Part shown: positions 63,233 through 64,000 of the stretch, one piece after another
Numbering within the stretch: position 1 is the stretch's first letter
Layout: every line of letters starts with the position of its first letter
Assembly (NCBI GenBank): GCA_963785115.1
Contig: CAWATY010000023.1
Span: 248,001 to 312,000, forward strand
Reading direction: 5' to 3'
DNA from: JACCWP01 sp963785115
GTDB lineage: Bacteria; Actinomycetota; Actinomycetes; Propionibacteriales; Nocardioidaceae
Length of the DNA stretch: 64,000 bases
Notes under the pieces: model-generated
What the model saw: the letters and a program-made list of their open reading frames with translations, nothing else
Database searches by the model: none
What the model was told of the DNA's origin: nothing
Translations under genes and position numbers: made by a program

Positions 63233-63294
63233 CTGCTCGTTGCTCGGGTCGGTGGCACGTCGCGACAGCGGCGTGTGGGGAGGCCGGAGGAGAC

Positions 63295-64000
63295 ATGCGC
63301 CTGCACAGTCGCGAGCCGCGACCGCTGCGTCGCTGGCAGAAGGCGACAGCCATCATCCCGCTCGTGCTCGTGTCGGGCGCCTGGACCGCGTCCCTGACCG
63401 GATCCGGTGCCGCCCTCGCGGCAGCCGGCGACCCGGGCGTTCCCGCGGTGCCCACCACCCCCTTCGAGCAGCCGGCGAGCGTCTCCGTCCCGGGCGGGTC
63501 GTCACCGACCGCCCAGGGGAGCAACGGCAGCCCCAGCGGATCGGTCGACGGGATCCCGACCGCCTCCCTGCTCGCGTACCAGACCGCCTCCGACGTCCTC
63601 GACAAGGCCGACGCGTCCTGCCACCTGCCCTGGGCGATCGTCGCGGCCATCGGCAAGGTCGAGTCCGACCACGGCCGGTACGGGAACAACACCGTCGGGT
63701 CCGACGGCATCTCGCGGCCCGGCATCTACGGCATCGCGCTCGACGGGACCAACAACACCGCGCGCATCACCGACACCGATGGTGGCTCGCTCGACGGCGA
63801 CCCCGTCTACGACCGCGCGGTCGGCCCCATGCAGTTCATCCCCGGGACCTGGGCCGTGGTAGGGGTCGACGGTGACGGCGACGGCGACAAGAACCCGCAG
63901 GACATCGACGACGCGTCCGTCGCGGCGGCGGTCTACCTGTGCGCGGGCAACGACGACCTGTCCACCCCGTCCGGCGCCCAGTCGGCGGTCTACCGCTACA
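63295..64000 (+). CDS. secreted lytic transglycosylase (SLT-like), cut by window edge
   Basis: At least 235 residues, still open at the window end. ATG 63295 follows GGAGGAG. A signal peptide spans about residues 14-43 (RWQKATAIIPLVLVSGAWTASLTGSGAALAAAG), then a Pro/Ser/Gly linker, then from about residue 100 an MltB/SLT_2-like lysozyme fold: LPWAIVAAIGKVESDHGRYG with the catalytic Glu, YDRAVGPMQFIPGTWAVVG, and a DGDGDGDKNPQDIDDA loop resembling a calcium site. It would cleave peptidoglycan glycan strands. Confidence 0.85.
   Translation, partial: MRLHSREPRPLRRWQKATAIIPLVLVSGAWTASLTGSGAALAAAGDPGVPAVPTTPFEQPASVSVPGGSSPTAQGSNGSPSGSVDGIPTASLLAYQTASDVLDKADASCHLPWAIVAAIGKVESDHGRYGNNTVGSDGISRPGIYGIALDGTNNTARITDTDGGSLDGDPVYDRAVGPMQFIPGTWAVVGVDGDGDGDKNPQDIDDASVAAAVYLCAGNDDLSTPSGAQSAVYRY

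Noticed and set aside
63013..63294. A cyclic di-AMP (ydaO) riboswitch upstream of the lytic transglycosylase
   Set aside because: Such riboswitches often precede wall hydrolases in actinobacteria, but the conserved internal motifs could not be found by eye; a covariance-model search of 63013-63294 would settle it.
61642..63306. A 554-residue form of HemL
   Set aside because: The extra 98 residues are Arg/Ser-rich and lie in the promoter region; GTG 63012 gives the family length.

Overview
The window is a gene-dense chromosomal segment of a very GC-rich actinobacterium. Support: pervasive GTG starts, four-base ATGA/GTGA gene overlaps, Tat-exported cell-wall hydrolases, an actinobacterial menaquinone (men) pathway, HadA/HadB-type dehydratases, and a hemL-phosphatase-TlpA-CcdA-ResB-CcsB block laid out as in Mycobacterium. 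No mycolate-specific gene is seen. A Propionibacteriales/Nocardioides-like organism fits best, but that placement is inference from gene content, not a database match. No transposase, prophage, plasmid gene or CRISPR array was recognised.

Layout. 1-1.5 kb (minus): murB (cut by the window edge), hadB, hadA, rpmG. 1.5-1.9 kb: tRNA-Met, tRNA-Thr and tRNA-Tyr, all minus. 2.0-6.2 kb: a YajQ-family gene, an unknown gene, and an AbgT transporter/M20 amidohydrolase pair. 6.3-7.9 kb: a four-gene minus cluster made of a coiled-coil/Rho_N-like protein and three very small genes. 8.1-11.1 kb: a secreted protein and a divergent pair of Tat-exported peptidoglycan hydrolases. 11.1-19.7 kb (plus): aldo/keto reductase, thioesterase, korAB, zinc alcohol dehydrogenase, serine hydrolase, amidohydrolase. 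19.7-22 kb: rarD and a decayed AbiEi/DUF559-like gene flanked by two inverted repeat arrays.

The core, 22-52.8 kb, is a respiratory-quinone region. It holds a polyprenyl diphosphate synthase, all 14 subunits of NADH dehydrogenase I (nuoA to nuoN, minus strand), a MenJ-like geranylgeranyl reductase, menG, menF, a GAF-GGDEF protein, menD, menC, a large LuxR/LAL ATPase regulator with a 55-residue upstream gene, menE and menA. Together these make menaquinone, prenylate, methylate and probably part-saturate it, and build the complex that reduces it. menB, menH and menI are not in the window.

52.8-64 kb: an MFS transporter, a CysK2-like enzyme, a DUF4229 protein, a threonine/serine dehydratase, a PLDc_N-like small membrane protein, the System II cytochrome c maturation genes (ccsB, resB, ccdA, tlpA-like), a histidine phosphatase, hemL, and the start of a secreted lytic transglycosylase that runs off the window.

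The parts least explained by known genes are: the two inverted arrays of a shared 21-bp core around the broken gene (20.7-21.95 kb); a 103-bp direct repeat containing a 57-nt imperfect palindrome between the quinone reductase and menG; four 12-bp tandem repeats just upstream of nuoA; nested palindromes at 56.9-57.0 kb; and the coiled-coil/Rho_N small-gene cluster at 6.3-7.9 kb.
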